DNA of 64,000 nucleotides from Cellulomonas fulva (GCF_018531375.1 NZ_JAHBOH010000001.1:496001-560000), one strand, 5' to 3'. Counted from the stretch's first letter, positions 1 to 9,730 are shown. Numbers and translations: made by a program. The notes: generated by a model not told the origin, from the sequence alone.

Positions 1-136
1 CGACCACCGCGGCCGTACCGGCCGACGCCACCACGACGTCGTCACCCGCACCCGCCGCGGCGAGCGCGTGCGCGAGCAGCCGCTCGACCGCCGGCGACCG
101 GCAGATGTTCCCGGTGCAGACGGCCAGCACCCGCAC
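1..136 (-). CDS. low-molecular-weight protein-tyrosine phosphatase (partial, N-terminal part)
   Basis: Only the first 45 codons are inside the window; the gene runs off the left edge. It starts with GTG and immediately shows the phosphatase P-loop CTGNICRSP (Cx5R with the following S), the catalytic signature of Wzb/PtpA-type enzymes. It begins 5 bp after the stop of the tyrosine autokinase, so the two are almost certainly co-transcribed. By analogy with Wzb-Wzc, it should remove phosphate from the tyrosine tail of that kinase and so control exopolysaccharide assembly. The family call is firm from the motif; the pairing with the kinase is inference from adjacency. Confidence 0.9.
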   Translation of the reverse strand, partial: MRVLAVCTGNICRSPAVERLLAHALAAAGAGDDVVVASAGTAAVV

Positions 137-141
137 GGCGC

Positions 142-1593
142 TCAGCCCCTCGCCCCGACGAGGCGGCGCCAGCGCGGCACCTCGGGCGTCGGCTCGTGGG
201 GCGTGTAGTCGTAGTACGCGTACGCGTCGCGCGCCTTGCGCTCCTGCCCGTTGACCACGATGCCGAGCACCCGGGCGTCGACGGTCTGCAGCGCCGCGAC
301 CGAGTCCGCGAGCTGCTGCCGGTGCAGCTTCTGGACGCCGGCGACGAGCAGCGCGCCGCCCGTCACCTTCGCCAGGATCGCCGCATCGGTGACGGGGAGC
401 AGCGGCGCGCCGTCGAGGATCACCAGGTCGTAGTCGCACGTCAGCTTCTCGAGCAGCTCCGCCATGAGCGGTGAGCCGAGCAGCTCGCTGGGGTTCGGCG
501 GGATCTGCCCCGCGGGCAGGACGTCCAGCGTGCCGTCGCCCCAGGGCTGGACGACGTCCTGCACCTCGGCCTGCCCGATCAGCACCGTCGTGAGCCCGAC
601 CCCGCCCTCGAGCCCCATGTAGCGGGCGACCGCCGGGCGGCGCAGGTCGGCGTCGACGAGCAGCACCCGCGTCCCCGCGTCGGCGAGCGCGAGCGCGAGG
701 TTGATCGAGGTCGACGACTTGCCCTCGCCCGGCAGCGACGACGTCACGACGACGGACCGCGGCCGGTCCGCGACGTTGAGGAACTGCACGTTGGTGCGCA
801 GCCGGCGGAAGGACTCCGCGCGGTCGCTCAGGGGGTCGGACTGCACGACGAGCGGGCGGCTCGGGGCCTCGGCCTCGAACGGGATCGTCGCGACCACCGC
901 CGCGCTGGTGACGCGCGCGACGTCGTCGGCGTCCCGCACGCGCGTGTCCAGCACCAGCCGCAGGATCGCCGTGCCCACCCCCAGCGCCAGCCCCAGCACG
1001 AGGCCGAGCGCCACGTTGAGGGCGATCCGCGGCGAGACCGGCGTGGTCGGCACCGCGGCCTGGCGGACCGTGGAGACCTTGACCGTCGAGCTCTGCGCCC
1101 CGAGCGGGGTCTCCAGCTCCGTGATCGTCGCGGCCAGCCGGGTGCCGATCGCGTCGGCGAGCGCGGCGGCGCGGGCCGGGTCGGTGTCGCGCGCGGTCAC
1201 CGCGATGAGCGAGGTGTTCGTCGGCGAGCCGGCCGAGACGCGGTCCGCGACGTCGTCGACCTCCTCGTCCAGACCGAGCTCGGCCACGACGGGGTCGAGC
1301 ACCAGCGGGCTCGTGACGAACTGCGTGTAGGACAGCACCTGCTGACGCGCGAAGTTCGCGCCCTGCAGGAGGTCGCCCGACGTGGTGCCGCCCTGCACCG
1401 CCACGTACAGCTGCGTCGTGGCGGCGTAGACGGGCGTCGCGACGAGCGACGCGGCCGCCGCGAGCGCGCCCACGACGAGCGTCAGCACGGCGACGGACAG
1501 CCAGTGCGTCCGGACCGCGGTCAGGTAGTCGCGCAGCCCCAGGGCGGGCGACTCGTCGTCACGTCCGGCACGGCCGGTGGCGGAGGCTCTCAC
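142..1593 (-). CDS. polysaccharide chain-length determinant / BY-type tyrosine autokinase
   Basis: A 483-aa membrane protein fusing a Wzz-like chain-length domain (residues about 20-215, with transmembrane segments near 32-57 and 190-212) to a cytoplasmic BY-kinase domain. The kinase part shows Walker A at GEGKSSTS (K292), Walker A-prime LLVDADLRRP (about 311-320) and Walker B LVILDGAPLLP. Near the C-terminus is a tyrosine cluster (AYAYYDYTPHEP), the usual autophosphorylation tail. In Gram-positive bacteria these two modules are often separate proteins, while here they are fused as in Wzc. It controls export and length of exopolysaccharide. It lies between the pyruvyl transferase (43 bp upstream) and the phosphatase (5 bp downstream). 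GTG start. Confidence 0.93.
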   Translation of the reverse strand: MRASATGRAGRDDESPALGLRDYLTAVRTHWLSVAVLTLVVGALAAAASLVATPVYAATTQLYVAVQGGTTSGDLLQGANFARQQVLSYTQFVTSPLVLDPVVAELGLDEEVDDVADRVSAGSPTNTSLIAVTARDTDPARAAALADAIGTRLAATITELETPLGAQSSTVKVSTVRQAAVPTTPVSPRIALNVALGLVLGLALGVGTAILRLVLDTRVRDADDVARVTSAAVVATIPFEAEAPSRPLVVQSDPLSDRAESFRRLRTNVQFLNVADRPRSVVVTSSLPGEGKSSTSINLALALADAGTRVLLVDADLRRPAVARYMGLEGGVGLTTVLIGQAEVQDVVQPWGDGTLDVLPAGQIPPNPSELLGSPLMAELLEKLTCDYDLVILDGAPLLPVTDAAILAKVTGGALLVAGVQKLHRQQLADSVAALQTVDARVLGIVVNGQERKARDAYAYYDYTPHEPTPEVPRWRRLVGARG

Positions 1594-1635
1594 ACGTGCT
1601 CCGATCGGACGGTGCGGCCCGTTGCTGAGGACTGC

Positions 1636-2505
1636 TCACAGTCTGCGCGCGACGGGGGCGAGCGCCTCCGCGACCGCCGCGGCCCGCGCCCGCAGCACCA
1701 CGGCGTGCTCGCCCAGCGACTCCGCGGTGCGGGCGGCGGCCCGGTCGTCGGGCACCTGGGCCACGTCGACGAACCGTGCCCGGTCACCCAGTGCGCTGAG
1801 GTAGTCGTCGTACTTGAACAGCGGCTCCTGGTGCGGCACGCCCGGGAAGGTGACCAGACGCGCGGGCGTGCCGAGCGCGTGGGCGAACACGAGGCCGTGC
1901 AGGCTCGACGTGGCCAGGAACGGTGCCGCGGCGATCCGGCGCGCGACCTCGAGCGGCGCCGCGTTGGGCAGCACGACGTCGTAGCCGCCCGCACGCATGC
2001 TCGCGAGCGCGCTGCGGGCGGGTGCCGAGCCCACCGCACCGAAGTGCGGCAGCACGAGCGGACGCCGCACCCGCGGCCCGACGCCGAGGTCCAGGCTCCC
2101 GACCACCAGGCCCGGGTCGCCGAGCACGGTGTCGTCGGGCAGGCCGAGCGCGTCCCGGGTGAGCGTGCCCCGCACCGCGAGCACCCGCTCGGCGGGCACC
2201 GTCCACGGCGTCGCCGGCGCGCCGCGCAGACCGCTGCCGAACACCCGCGCCTCGCTCCGCTCGCGGGCGTACACGGTCAGGATGGAGCCGATCCCGTACA
2301 CGCGCGCCCGGGACGCGGCGGCCCAGCGCACGCGTGCACCGGTCAGCTCGCCCAGCGCGATCGCGCTGAACTCGTCGCCGAAGTTCGTCATCCGCGGCGT
2401 CTGCTGCGCCAGCATCCGGGCCCAGGCGCCACCGCGGCGCACGAGCTCGCCGGCCAGGGCGCGCGCCGACCGCGTCGGACGCCACCAGTAGAGGTCGATG
2501 CTCAT
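1636..2505 (-). CDS. polysaccharide pyruvyl transferase family protein
   Basis: A 289-aa protein that opens with YWWRP and contains TNFGDEFSAIAL, the N-terminal pattern of the polysaccharide pyruvyl transferase family. It also has the later blocks TSSLHGLVFAHALGTPARLV and EPLFKYDDYL that line the family's active site. Such enzymes add ketal-linked pyruvate from phosphoenolpyruvate to a sugar in an exported polysaccharide. The ATG is 12 bp after the sugar transferase stop, so it sits in the same exopolysaccharide operon. The sugar modified cannot be told from the sequence. Confidence 0.85.
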   Translation of the reverse strand: MSIDLYWWRPTRSARALAGELVRRGGAWARMLAQQTPRMTNFGDEFSAIALGELTGARVRWAAASRARVYGIGSILTVYARERSEARVFGSGLRGAPATPWTVPAERVLAVRGTLTRDALGLPDDTVLGDPGLVVGSLDLGVGPRVRRPLVLPHFGAVGSAPARSALASMRAGGYDVVLPNAAPLEVARRIAAAPFLATSSLHGLVFAHALGTPARLVTFPGVPHQEPLFKYDDYLSALGDRARFVDVAQVPDDRAAARTAESLGEHAVVLRARAAAVAEALAPVARRL

Positions 2506-2517
2506 GGGTCCGCCGGC

Positions 2518-4101
2518 TCAGCGGGCGCTGTCGCCGACGGCGACGACGGCCTTCGCGGTGCGGGCGAGGACCAGCAGGTCGCCGAGCGGGCTCCAGTTCT
2601 CGACGTAGCTCACGTCGAGCCGGATCGACTCCTCGGGGGAGAGCGCCGAGCGCCCCGACACCTGCCACAACCCGGTCATGCCGGGCTTCACGCGAAGCCG
2701 CCGGAACGCCGCGCGGTCGTACTGCGCGACCTCGGCCGCGATCTGCGGGCGCGGTCCGACGAGGCTCATCTCGCCCCGCAGGACGTTGACCAGCTGCGGG
2801 AGCTCGTCGATCGAGTACCGGCGGATGAACCGGCCCACGGGCGTCACGCGCGGGTCGTCGACCGGCTTGTAGAACAGGCCGACCTCCCGCCCCTCGGCCG
2901 CGAGCACCTCGGCCAGCCGCTGGTCGGCGCCCACCTGCATCGACCGGAACTTGAACATCGGGAACGGGGCGCCGTCCCGGCCGATCCGCTCCTGGCGGTA
3001 GAGCACCGGGCCCCGGCTGGTCAGGGCGACCAGTGCCGCGACGACGAGCAGGAGCGGCGCGAGCGCCACCGTCACCAGCGCGGCGCCGACCAGGTCGATC
3101 GCGGTCTTCACGGCGTACTTGGCCCCGGTGAACGTGGGTTCGTCGACGAAGACGAACGGCGTGCCGCTGACCGGCTGCAGGGTCACGCGCGGGCCGGCGA
3201 CGTCGAGCAGCGCGACGGACAGCGCGAGGTCGATCCCCCGGCCCTCGAGGTCCCAGCCCAGCCGGCGCACCGTGTGGGCGGTGACCGCGTCCGATCCGGC
3301 GACGACGACCATGCTGGCGCCCAGCGCGGTGGTGACCGCGGCGACGTCGTCGAGCCCGCCGTGGACCGCGACACCGCGGACGCTCTCCCCCGGGTCGACC
3401 GCTCCGTGCGGGACGCACGCGCCGACGACGCGCAGCCCCGTGGCCCGCCCGTCCCCGACGAAGTCGACCATGCCGGCGACCTTCTCCCGCGGCCCGACGA
3501 CGACGACGTCCGTGAGCTCGCGGCCGCGGGCCCGGGCGCGGTGCAGCACCTGCCGCACGACGTAGCGGTTGAGCGTGAGCAGGGCGATGCCGAGCGGGGC
3601 GGCCACGGCGACGTACGCACGGCCCACCTCCGCGTGCAGCAGGTAGGAGACGATCGCGACGAGGGCGAAGACCCGGGTCGTGACGCCGACGACCCGGGCG
3701 TACTCGGCGGGCCCGTGGCCCAGGATCCGGTGGTCCCGCGTGCGACCGAGCGCCAGCGCCGCGACCCAGCCGGCCGCCAGCGCCAGGGAGAACGCCGCGT
3801 AGGAGACGTGGACGCCGCGCGCGGCGGGCGCCACCTCGGCGACCAGCGACGCCGGTGCGGTGCCGGCCCGGACCGCGAGCGCCGCGCCGACGGCCAGGAC
3901 CACGCACAGCGGGTCGGTGACCGCCAGCAGCCGGTTGGTCCGGCCTCGTCGGACCCGGACGCGGGGCGCCACCGACGCGGGCTCGTCGACGGCCGCCCGA
4001 CGAGCCGGAGGTGCCGGGCGGGGCTGGGGCAGCACCCCGACCGGGGCGGCAGCGCGCGGCGGCGCCAGCAGCGCGGTGGCCTCGCTGGTGTCGATCGCCA
4101 T
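2518..4101 (-). CDS. exopolysaccharide initiating sugar transferase (polyprenyl glycosylphosphotransferase)
   Basis: A 527-aa protein from the ATG at 4101, chosen because GGGACGGGGAGAC gives a good ribosome site there; the frame stays open further upstream. The N-terminal half has about five hydrophobic segments and a nucleotide-binding-like middle. The C-terminal 200 residues are a bacterial sugar transferase domain with the amphipathic entry ([15 protein letters not shown]), [43 protein letters not shown] and [12 protein letters not shown]. It transfers a sugar-1-phosphate to undecaprenyl phosphate, the first committed step of the polymer. It is the first visible gene of the operon that continues through the pyruvyl transferase, kinase and phosphatase. 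Confidence 0.93.
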   Translation of the reverse strand: MAIDTSEATALLAPPRAAAPVGVLPQPRPAPPARRAAVDEPASVAPRVRVRRGRTNRLLAVTDPLCVVLAVGAALAVRAGTAPASLVAEVAPAARGVHVSYAAFSLALAAGWVAALALGRTRDHRILGHGPAEYARVVGVTTRVFALVAIVSYLLHAEVGRAYVAVAAPLGIALLTLNRYVVRQVLHRARARGRELTDVVVVGPREKVAGMVDFVGDGRATGLRVVGACVPHGAVDPGESVRGVAVHGGLDDVAAVTTALGASMVVVAGSDAVTAHTVRRLGWDLEGRGIDLALSVALLDVAGPRVTLQPVSGTPFVFVDEPTFTGAKYAVKTAIDLVGAALVTVALAPLLLVVAALVALTSRGPVLYRQERIGRDGAPFPMFKFRSMQVGADQRLAEVLAAEGREVGLFYKPVDDPRVTPVGRFIRRYSIDELPQLVNVLRGEMSLVGPRPQIAAEVAQYDRAAFRRLRVKPGMTGLWQVSGRSALSPEESIRLDVSYVENWSPLGDLLVLARTAKAVVAVGDSAR

Positions 4102-4234
4102 GTCTCCCCGTCCCTCGCCGGCACGCGCGCCGGACTCCCGGCTCATCGGCAGGTCGGCCCGGAACTGAGGCGTACGGTCGGGACCGGCCGGCCCGATGAC
4201 CGCGCGGCTCGCCGCCGGACCGTAGGCTGCGGGG

Positions 4235-4441
4235 GTGCCGATCGACCACGACCCGTCCCCGCCGGTGCAGGTGGACCTGGCCCGCGTGATGGTCGTCGGG
4301 TGCGCGCTGTGGGCGGTCGCGCTCGTCGTGTGCCTGGTGCTGGCGGCCACGGGGACGACGAGCTGGCTGCCGGTGGCGGTGTGCGCGACCGGTCTGGCGC
4401 TCGGCGGGCTCGGCTACCTCTGGGCGGTCCGGCACCGCTGA
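4235..4441 (+). CDS. DUF2530 small membrane protein
   Basis: A 68-aa protein with a GTG start, a short proline-rich N-terminus (PPVQVDLARV) and two hydrophobic segments separated by a turn (about 19-38 and 45-63), ending in RHR. This matches the DUF2530 family of tiny actinobacterial membrane proteins, whose function is unknown. It is divergent from the sugar transferase, with 133 bp between the starts, and does not look like part of the exopolysaccharide operon. Confidence 0.75.
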   Translation: MPIDHDPSPPVQVDLARVMVVGCALWAVALVVCLVLAATGTTSWLPVAVCATGLALGGLGYLWAVRHR

Positions 4442-4540
4442 GGGCGGGCGCCGCGCGTCTCGTCGTACGGAGGAGGAGTCCCCTGCCCGGCCTCGGAACC
4501 GGGGTGGGCCGCTTGGACGGCGCTCAGGGGGTCAGCGGAG

Positions 4541-5335
4541 TCAGTTCTCCAGCGTGTCGTGCTGGACCTCGATGGCGTCGGTCGGGACGCACAGGGCCCA
4601 GACCGTCAGGTTGTCGGTGTACTCACCGTTGCCGAGGATGATCCAGCCGTCGAGCCGGTTCGCCTTGGGCTTCCCGGTCTCCCAGTCCATGCGCCCCGGG
4701 AACGAGGCGGTGACCGCGAAGTCGTTGTCGCCGGTGTGGCCCGCCTCGACGCCGCCCGCGATGGCGACGTACTGCTGCGAGGTCTCCTGGTCGTCCGCGC
4801 ACGCGACCGTGGCGTCGCCGCCGCCGCCGTTCGTGTAGGTCAGCGAGCGGTAGATCGCGCCGGTGAGGCCGTCGCGGCCGTCGGCACCGTCCTTGCCGTC
4901 GACGCCGTCCTTGCCGTCGACGCCGTCCGTGCCGTTCAGACCGTCGGCACCGTCCTTGCCGTCGATCCCGTCCTTGCCGTCCAGGCCGTCGACACCGTTC
5001 TCGCCGTCGACACCGTTCTGGCCGTCGACACCGTTCTCGCCGTCGACACCGTCGACACCGTCGACGCCGTTCTGGCCGTCGGCACCGTTGTTGCCCTTGA
5101 GCGAGGTCTTGAGCGCCGACGCGAGGTCCCGGCCCTGGATCGTGCCGTCGGCGATGTCCCACGACCGCACGGTCTCGTTCTTGAGATCCGCCCCGGTGAT
5201 CGTGCCGTCCGCGATGTCGCCGCCCGTGAGCAGGGCCCGGGCCGTCGCCGACGTCCCCCCGGCGACCACCAGGCCGCCGACCAGACCGAGACCGATGACC
5301 GCCGCGCTCACACGACCCTTGTGCGTGACCTGCAT
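4541..5335 (-). CDS. secreted collagen-like repeat protein
   Basis: A 264-aa protein from the ATG at 5335, where GAGGAGG gives a strong ribosome site; the open frame upstream of it is ignored. An N-terminal hydrophobic segment (about 8-35) is probably a signal peptide or anchor. Next come two copies of an IADGTI-x-G-x-DL motif, typical of actinobacterial collagen-like proteins. Then follow about 25 Gly-x-y triplets (roughly residues 85-165), dominated by VDG, KDG, NGV and ENG units. The C-terminal 100 residues form a globular domain with two cysteines (ACADD and ALCVP). Bacterial collagen-like regions form triple helices without hydroxyproline. No LPxTG-type signal is visible, so release or membrane anchoring is likely. 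Function unknown. Confidence 0.85.
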   Translation of the reverse strand: MQVTHKGRVSAAVIGLGLVGGLVVAGGTSATARALLTGGDIADGTITGADLKNETVRSWDIADGTIQGRDLASALKTSLKGNNGADGQNGVDGVDGVDGENGVDGQNGVDGENGVDGLDGKDGIDGKDGADGLNGTDGVDGKDGVDGKDGADGRDGLTGAIYRSLTYTNGGGGDATVACADDQETSQQYVAIAGGVEAGHTGDNDFAVTASFPGRMDWETGKPKANRLDGWIILGNGEYTDNLTVWALCVPTDAIEVQHDTLEN

Positions 5336-5653
5336 GTGTGCTCCTCCTCGTGTCGGGCCCGACGCCGGACGGAGCGCGGCCGCTCCCGGACCGGGACGCC
5401 GCTCTGGAGGACGCCGCTGTCGGGAGCCCGGCGCCGTCGGCGCGTCGAGCATCGCTGGGGCATCGGCAGCGACCTCACGGATCTGAGGAGTTCCGCGCGT
5501 CACGATCGAGTGATCTCGCGGTGGGCAAAGGACCCAAGGTTCGCGTTGGTGACGACTCCGCTCCGCCGGGTGGGTGACGGGAGCTCGCGGCCGGGTTGCC
5601 GACGGCAGCAGGCACGTCGGCGCACGCCCTCGCCGAACGCGCGGCCGGGCGGG
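5336..5653. other. intergenic region, no gene seen
   Basis: A 318-bp gap between the start of the collagen-like gene and the stop of the sacsin-like gene, both on the minus strand. It must hold the promoter of the collagen-like gene. I see no convincing coding frame, no RNA gene and no strong terminator. The middle (about 5480-5560) is slightly less GC-rich than its surroundings, as promoters often are here. Confidence 0.5.
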
Positions 5654-8600
5654 TCAGTGCGCGTCGAGCGCCGTGTCGAGCAGCAGCTCGGCAGCCCGGT
5701 CCTCGTCGTCGAGCACCGCCTCGAGCGCGTACCGCAGGCCCCAGCGGCCCCCGGCCTGCGCCGCGGCCGCGGCGAGCCCGGCGAGCGTCGTCGCGTGCAG
5801 CCGCGGCTCGTCGCCGCCGTCCACCCACCACTCGACCGGGACGTGGTCGACCCGCAGGTCCTCGTGCTCGCACCACGTCGCGGGCAGGCCCGGCAGGAGG
5901 TCGCGCAGCACGTCCGGGAGCGGTGACTCGATCCCCTCGTCGCGCGTCACCGCACCCGCGGCCAGCTCGGAGACGCGCGGCAGGTCGAGCGCGCGGGCCA
6001 GCCGCAGGGCCTCGTCGTCGTCGCGTGCGGGAACCACGGCCGCGACGTCCGTGCGCTGCCACCACATCGGGCTGGCGGCGACGGCCGCGTCGTGCGCGGG
6101 CACGACGAGCACGCGCGATCGGCCGGGGCGGCCGACGAGCGCCGGCACCCGGTCGGGCGGCTCGTCGGGCTGCGCGTGCCGCCACACCTCCGCCGCCGCG
6201 GGCGCAGGCATCGGCCGGCCCGCCGGCCACGCGTCCAGCAGCTCCGTCCAGTCCTCGGGGGTCAGGTCCGCGGCCGACGCGACGCCGCCGAGCGCCTGCT
6301 GCGCCTGCGGGTCGGCGGCGGCGAGCACGGGCGGCGCGGGCGGCAGCAGGTCGGCGAGCGCGCCGGCGTCCCCGACGACGAAGCGCGCGGGCAGCCCCAG
6401 CGGGGAGCGCTCGCGCAGCCACCACGCGGCGTAGGACTGCGCCACCGCACCCCGGTCAGAGCGCACCGGCTCCAGCAGCGCGCGCCGCAGCGCCGGCTCG
6501 CCGGTCAGCAGCTCGAGCACTCCGGGCCACGCGTCGGTGGCGACCGCGTCCAGGTCCGCGACCGCGACGACGTCCCCCACGTACGCGCCGGGCCCGCAGC
6601 GCCGGCTCAGGTGGTCGAGGTACTCCGGCCACCCGTCGAGCGCCTGGACGACGAGTGCGCCCGGCGCGTCCTGCGCCGGCTCCTCGTCGGTCACGACCTC
6701 CGGCACCGTCACCGTGACGAGCTCCTCGCGGACGCCCGCGGCCACCAGCGCCGCGGCCCCCCAGCGCTCGACCTCCTCGGTCGCGACCGCGCTGAGCACG
6801 CGCTCGTCGAGCAGCCGGTGCGCCGGGGACCCGGGGAGCACCAGTCCGTCCGCCGGCGCGCGCTCGCCGTTCGCCGCGCGGACCGGCAGCAGCGCGAGCC
6901 ACTCGCGCACGTCGTCCGGCAGCGCGTCCCACGCGCGCGTCGTCGGGGTCCAGCGCGAGGGGTCGCGCGGCGGCAGCGCGGCCCGCACCAGGGTGAGCAC
7001 GGTGCCGGTGAGGTCGGTCGTCGCCTCGCCCGTGCTCGGGCCGCCGGCCGGCTCGTCGTCCTCGTCGTCCCACGCCAGCACGGCCTCGCGCACCGCGGGG
7101 AGCCGGAGCAGCCCCGGGGCGTCGGGCGCCTGCGCCCCGAGCCGCTCGAGCAGCGGGTGCGCGGCGGTCGGCTCGACCACGCGCACGCCCCAGGACGCCA
7201 GCGTCCCGACGGCGCCCGCGACCTCCCGCGCCACCTCGACCGGGACGACGACGGTGCCCCGGGCGCCGCGCACCACGCGCCCGTCGACGAGCGGGACCGG
7301 CAGGCCCCCGAGCGCCTCGAGCCCGGTCGGGTCGGTCGCGGCCAGCGCCTCGAGCGCGGTGTACAGCGCGGGCCAGTCGTCGTCGGCCGCCAGCTCCTCC
7401 ACCAGGTCCGCCAGCCGGCGCACGTCCACGCCGAGCAGCCGTGCCTGCGTCTGCCGTCCCGGCGGCACGACGACGAGCGCCGCCACCCGCCGGCCGAGCT
7501 CCGCGAGCGCAGCACCGCCCGGCACGCCGTCCAGGGCGACCGCGCGCCGCCCGGCCACCAGGTCCGCGGCCATCCCCGCCGTCGGGTGCGCGGCCGTGCC
7601 GACGAGCGACGCGGGGGCCGTGCTCGCGGGGGCCGTGCTCCCGAGGGCCGTGCTCGCGAGGGGCGTGCTCGCCGGGGTCAGGAGCGGGGTCGCGGCGAGA
7701 CGGTCCAGCAGGAGGGCGCGGAGCGCGGCGTCGAGCGCGGCCGCCGGCAGCGTCGTCGGGACCAGCCCGAGCGGGTCGCCGCCCGCGCGGGCGACGTGCT
7801 CCGCCAGCACGGCATAGGCGTCCGCGGCGTGCCGTAGCAGGGCGTCGGTCAGGGGCCCGGCGGCCACGCGACGGCGTGTGGGGTCCAGCGGCAGCGTCGC
7901 GACGAGCAGCGCCGGCAGGTCGAGCGGCTCGTCCGTCGGCGTCGGCGCGTGCACCACGCGGGGCGTGCTCGCCGGACGCTCGCCGAACAGGTCGGTCGTC
8001 GGGCCGGACGTAGGGAGGGCGCCGTCCGACGAGCGCGGCAGCGCCCAGGTGATGCGCCACGCCGTGGCGTCCCGCTCCTCGACGGGCCGGTCCACCAGGA
8101 GCTCCCGCGGGAGCTCACCCTGGGTCGTCGCGACGAACCAGCGCGACGCGACGTCCGCGACCCGCCGCGGCCCGCCGGCGGAGGTCAGGTCCTCGACGAC
8201 GACCTCGGTCAGCCCGGGCAGCGCCAGCAGGAGCGCGTCGTCGACCGCGTCGAGCAGCGCGCGCACCTCGTCGGCCGCGACCTCGTCGCGCAGCTGCAGG
8301 ACCACCGCCGTGTCGAAGCCCGACGGCGGCCGGCCCTCGGCCGGGTACGGCAGCCGCAGCGCGGGCAGCGACCCGTCGCGCCGCACCACCTCCTGCTCGA
8401 GCGCGGGGACGCCGGCGGCCGCCTCCTGGACGTCGCGCAGCGTGTCCCGCAGCGAGAAGCGGACGGCGCCGGTGGTCGAGAGCACGCCGACCTCGTCGGA
8501 CACCGCGCGGACCGCCGCGAACCCGACGCCGAACCGGCCCACCACGCCACGGGCGGCCGGGTCCCGCTTCGCGGACGCGCGCATCGAGGACAGCGCCGCC

Positions 8601-8878
8601 ACCCCCGCGGCGTCCAGGGGCGCGCCGGTGTTGGCGGCGACGAGCGTCGTGCCCTCGTCCGTGCGCGCGAGCCGCAGCAGCAGCCGGCCCGCCACGCCCG
8701 CGCGGACGGCCGCGTCGGCGGCGTTCTGCGCGAGCTCGACCACCACGCGGTCGCGGTAGTAGCCGCGCGCGTGGTCCTCCTCGGTGTTCGCGTCCTCGCG
8801 CAGGCGCGGGGGCGACGAGCGCCAGGTGCTCAGGACCGCCGCTCTCAGCGCGGCGGTGTCGAACGGGTCGAGCGTCAC
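5654..8878 (-). CDS. sacsin-like protein with HSP90-type ATPase N-terminus
   Basis: A 1074-aa protein. The GTG start at 8878 overlaps the TGA of the DUF3027 gene by 4 bp (GTGA), which fixes the start and implies translational coupling. The first 250 residues carry the GHKL fold: the N-box ELAQNAADA (E and N for Mg-ATP), a relaxed G1 box (AANTGAPLD) and the G2 box VVGRFGVGFAAV. This matches the sacsin/HSP90-like ATPase group rather than true HtpG, which is far shorter. The remaining 800 residues are poorly conserved and rich in Ala, Leu and Asp. A role in protein quality control or stress is plausible given the cold-shock gene upstream, but it is inference. Confidence 0.8.
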   Translation of the reverse strand: MTLDPFDTAALRAAVLSTWRSSPPRLREDANTEEDHARGYYRDRVVVELAQNAADAAVRAGVAGRLLLRLARTDEGTTLVAANTGAPLDAAGVAALSSMRASAKRDPAARGVVGRFGVGFAAVRAVSDEVGVLSTTGAVRFSLRDTLRDVQEAAAGVPALEQEVVRRDGSLPALRLPYPAEGRPPSGFDTAVVLQLRDEVAADEVRALLDAVDDALLLALPGLTEVVVEDLTSAGGPRRVADVASRWFVATTQGELPRELLVDRPVEERDATAWRITWALPRSSDGALPTSGPTTDLFGERPASTPRVVHAPTPTDEPLDLPALLVATLPLDPTRRRVAAGPLTDALLRHAADAYAVLAEHVARAGGDPLGLVPTTLPAAALDAALRALLLDRLAATPLLTPASTPLASTALGSTAPASTAPASLVGTAAHPTAGMAADLVAGRRAVALDGVPGGAALAELGRRVAALVVVPPGRQTQARLLGVDVRRLADLVEELAADDDWPALYTALEALAATDPTGLEALGGLPVPLVDGRVVRGARGTVVVPVEVAREVAGAVGTLASWGVRVVEPTAAHPLLERLGAQAPDAPGLLRLPAVREAVLAWDDEDDEPAGGPSTGEATTDLTGTVLTLVRAALPPRDPSRWTPTTRAWDALPDDVREWLALLPVRAANGERAPADGLVLPGSPAHRLLDERVLSAVATEEVERWGAAALVAAGVREELVTVTVPEVVTDEEPAQDAPGALVVQALDGWPEYLDHLSRRCGPGAYVGDVVAVADLDAVATDAWPGVLELLTGEPALRRALLEPVRSDRGAVAQSYAAWWLRERSPLGLPARFVVGDAGALADLLPPAPPVLAAADPQAQQALGGVASAADLTPEDWTELLDAWPAGRPMPAPAAAEVWRHAQPDEPPDRVPALVGRPGRSRVLVVPAHDAAVAASPMWWQRTDVAAVVPARDDDEALRLARALDLPRVSELAAGAVTRDEGIESPLPDVLRDLLPGLPATWCEHEDLRVDHVPVEWWVDGGDEPRLHATTLAGLAAAAAQAGGRWGLRYALEAVLDDEDRAAELLLDTALDAH

Positions 8879-9729
8879 CGCTCCGGGTCGGGCGACGTCT
8901 CCGTCGCCTCGACGACGTCCTCGACCACGGGCTCGGGCTCGGGCGCGGGCTCGGGCGCGGGCTGCGCCGCGGCGGGCACGTCGACGAGCTCGACCCGCGT
9001 CTCGTCGATCAGCGGGTCCGGTGCTGGCCAGTCGCTCGCGGCGGGCTCGACGTCGGTCTCCGAGTGCGCGCCGCAGCCGTGGTCGTAGGAGACGACGCGA
9101 CCGTCGTCGGGCGACCACTCGTTGACGCACACACCGAAGAGGTTGCCCAGCGGACCCTGCAGCGGGACCAGGAAGCCGCAGGTCTGGCACGCCGCCGCGG
9201 AGGCCAGCGCCCCGGCGCTCGTCGGGCCGCGCGAACCGCGGTACCAGCGCTCCGCGGCCTCGTCGATCCCCTGCGGCGAGAGCACACGGACGCGGGCCAG
9301 GGCGAGCTCGTCGATGGCGACCTCGTCGAGCTCGGGGTCCCCCGACGGCGTCCAGCCCGGCTCGAGGCGCGGGTCGTCGGCCCGGAACGGCAGGACGTCG
9401 CCGGGGCCGATGTCGCCCGGCTGCAGGCGCTCGGACCACGGGAGCCACGCGTTGCCCAGGATCGCGTCGTCGCCCGGGAGCAGCTCCGCCTCGCAGACCG
9501 TCGCGGTCCGGCCGCGCGGCACGCGGGCGACCGTGACGGTCCACTCCCAGCCGCGGTAGCCCTTCGCCAGGCACGCGAACCGGTGCGAGACCAGCCGCTC
9601 GCCCTCGACGACGACGCCCAGGTGCTCGCCCACGTCCGACGGGTCGAGGGCGATCTCGATCGCGACCTCGCGCGCGAGGTCGACGGCCGAGCCGAGCACG
9701 GCGTCCTTCGTCTTGGTGGCGGCGGCCAT
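8875..9729 (-). CDS. DUF3027 family protein
   Basis: A 284-aa protein with the DUF3027 pattern: the early block VSHRFACLAKGYRGWEWTV, the stretch GDDAILGNAWLPWSERLQPGD, and a later pair of cysteines in CQTCGFLVPLQGPLGNLFGVC-x-NEWSPDDGRVVS. The Cys-x2-Cys plus Cys arrangement with a downstream DHGCGAHSE suggests a metal site. The tail is acidic and Pro/Glu-rich. The function is unknown. The ATG lies 1 bp after the cold-shock stop and the stop overlaps the next start by 4 bp, so the three genes form one transcript. Confidence 0.85.
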   Translation of the reverse strand: MAAATKTKDAVLGSAVDLAREVAIEIALDPSDVGEHLGVVVEGERLVSHRFACLAKGYRGWEWTVTVARVPRGRTATVCEAELLPGDDAILGNAWLPWSERLQPGDIGPGDVLPFRADDPRLEPGWTPSGDPELDEVAIDELALARVRVLSPQGIDEAAERWYRGSRGPTSAGALASAAACQTCGFLVPLQGPLGNLFGVCVNEWSPDDGRVVSYDHGCGAHSETDVEPAASDWPAPDPLIDETRVELVDVPAAAQPAPEPAPEPEPVVEDVVEATETSPDPER

Positions 9730-9730
9730 C

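Noticed and set aside
1504..4641. Very long open frames antisense to the exopolysaccharide genes (and similar long frames antisense to 11.5-18 kb and 30-34 kb)
   Set aside because: They are by-products of GC-rich codon structure: rich in Arg, Gly, Ala and Pro, without recognisable domains, and opposite well-supported genes.
8875..9574. A single fused protein of about 1300 aa joining the DUF3027 region to the sacsin-like ATPase
   Set aside because: The frame of the ATPase happens to stay open across the DUF3027 gene, but the DUF3027 protein is encoded in another frame and the GTGA overlap gives a clear separate start.
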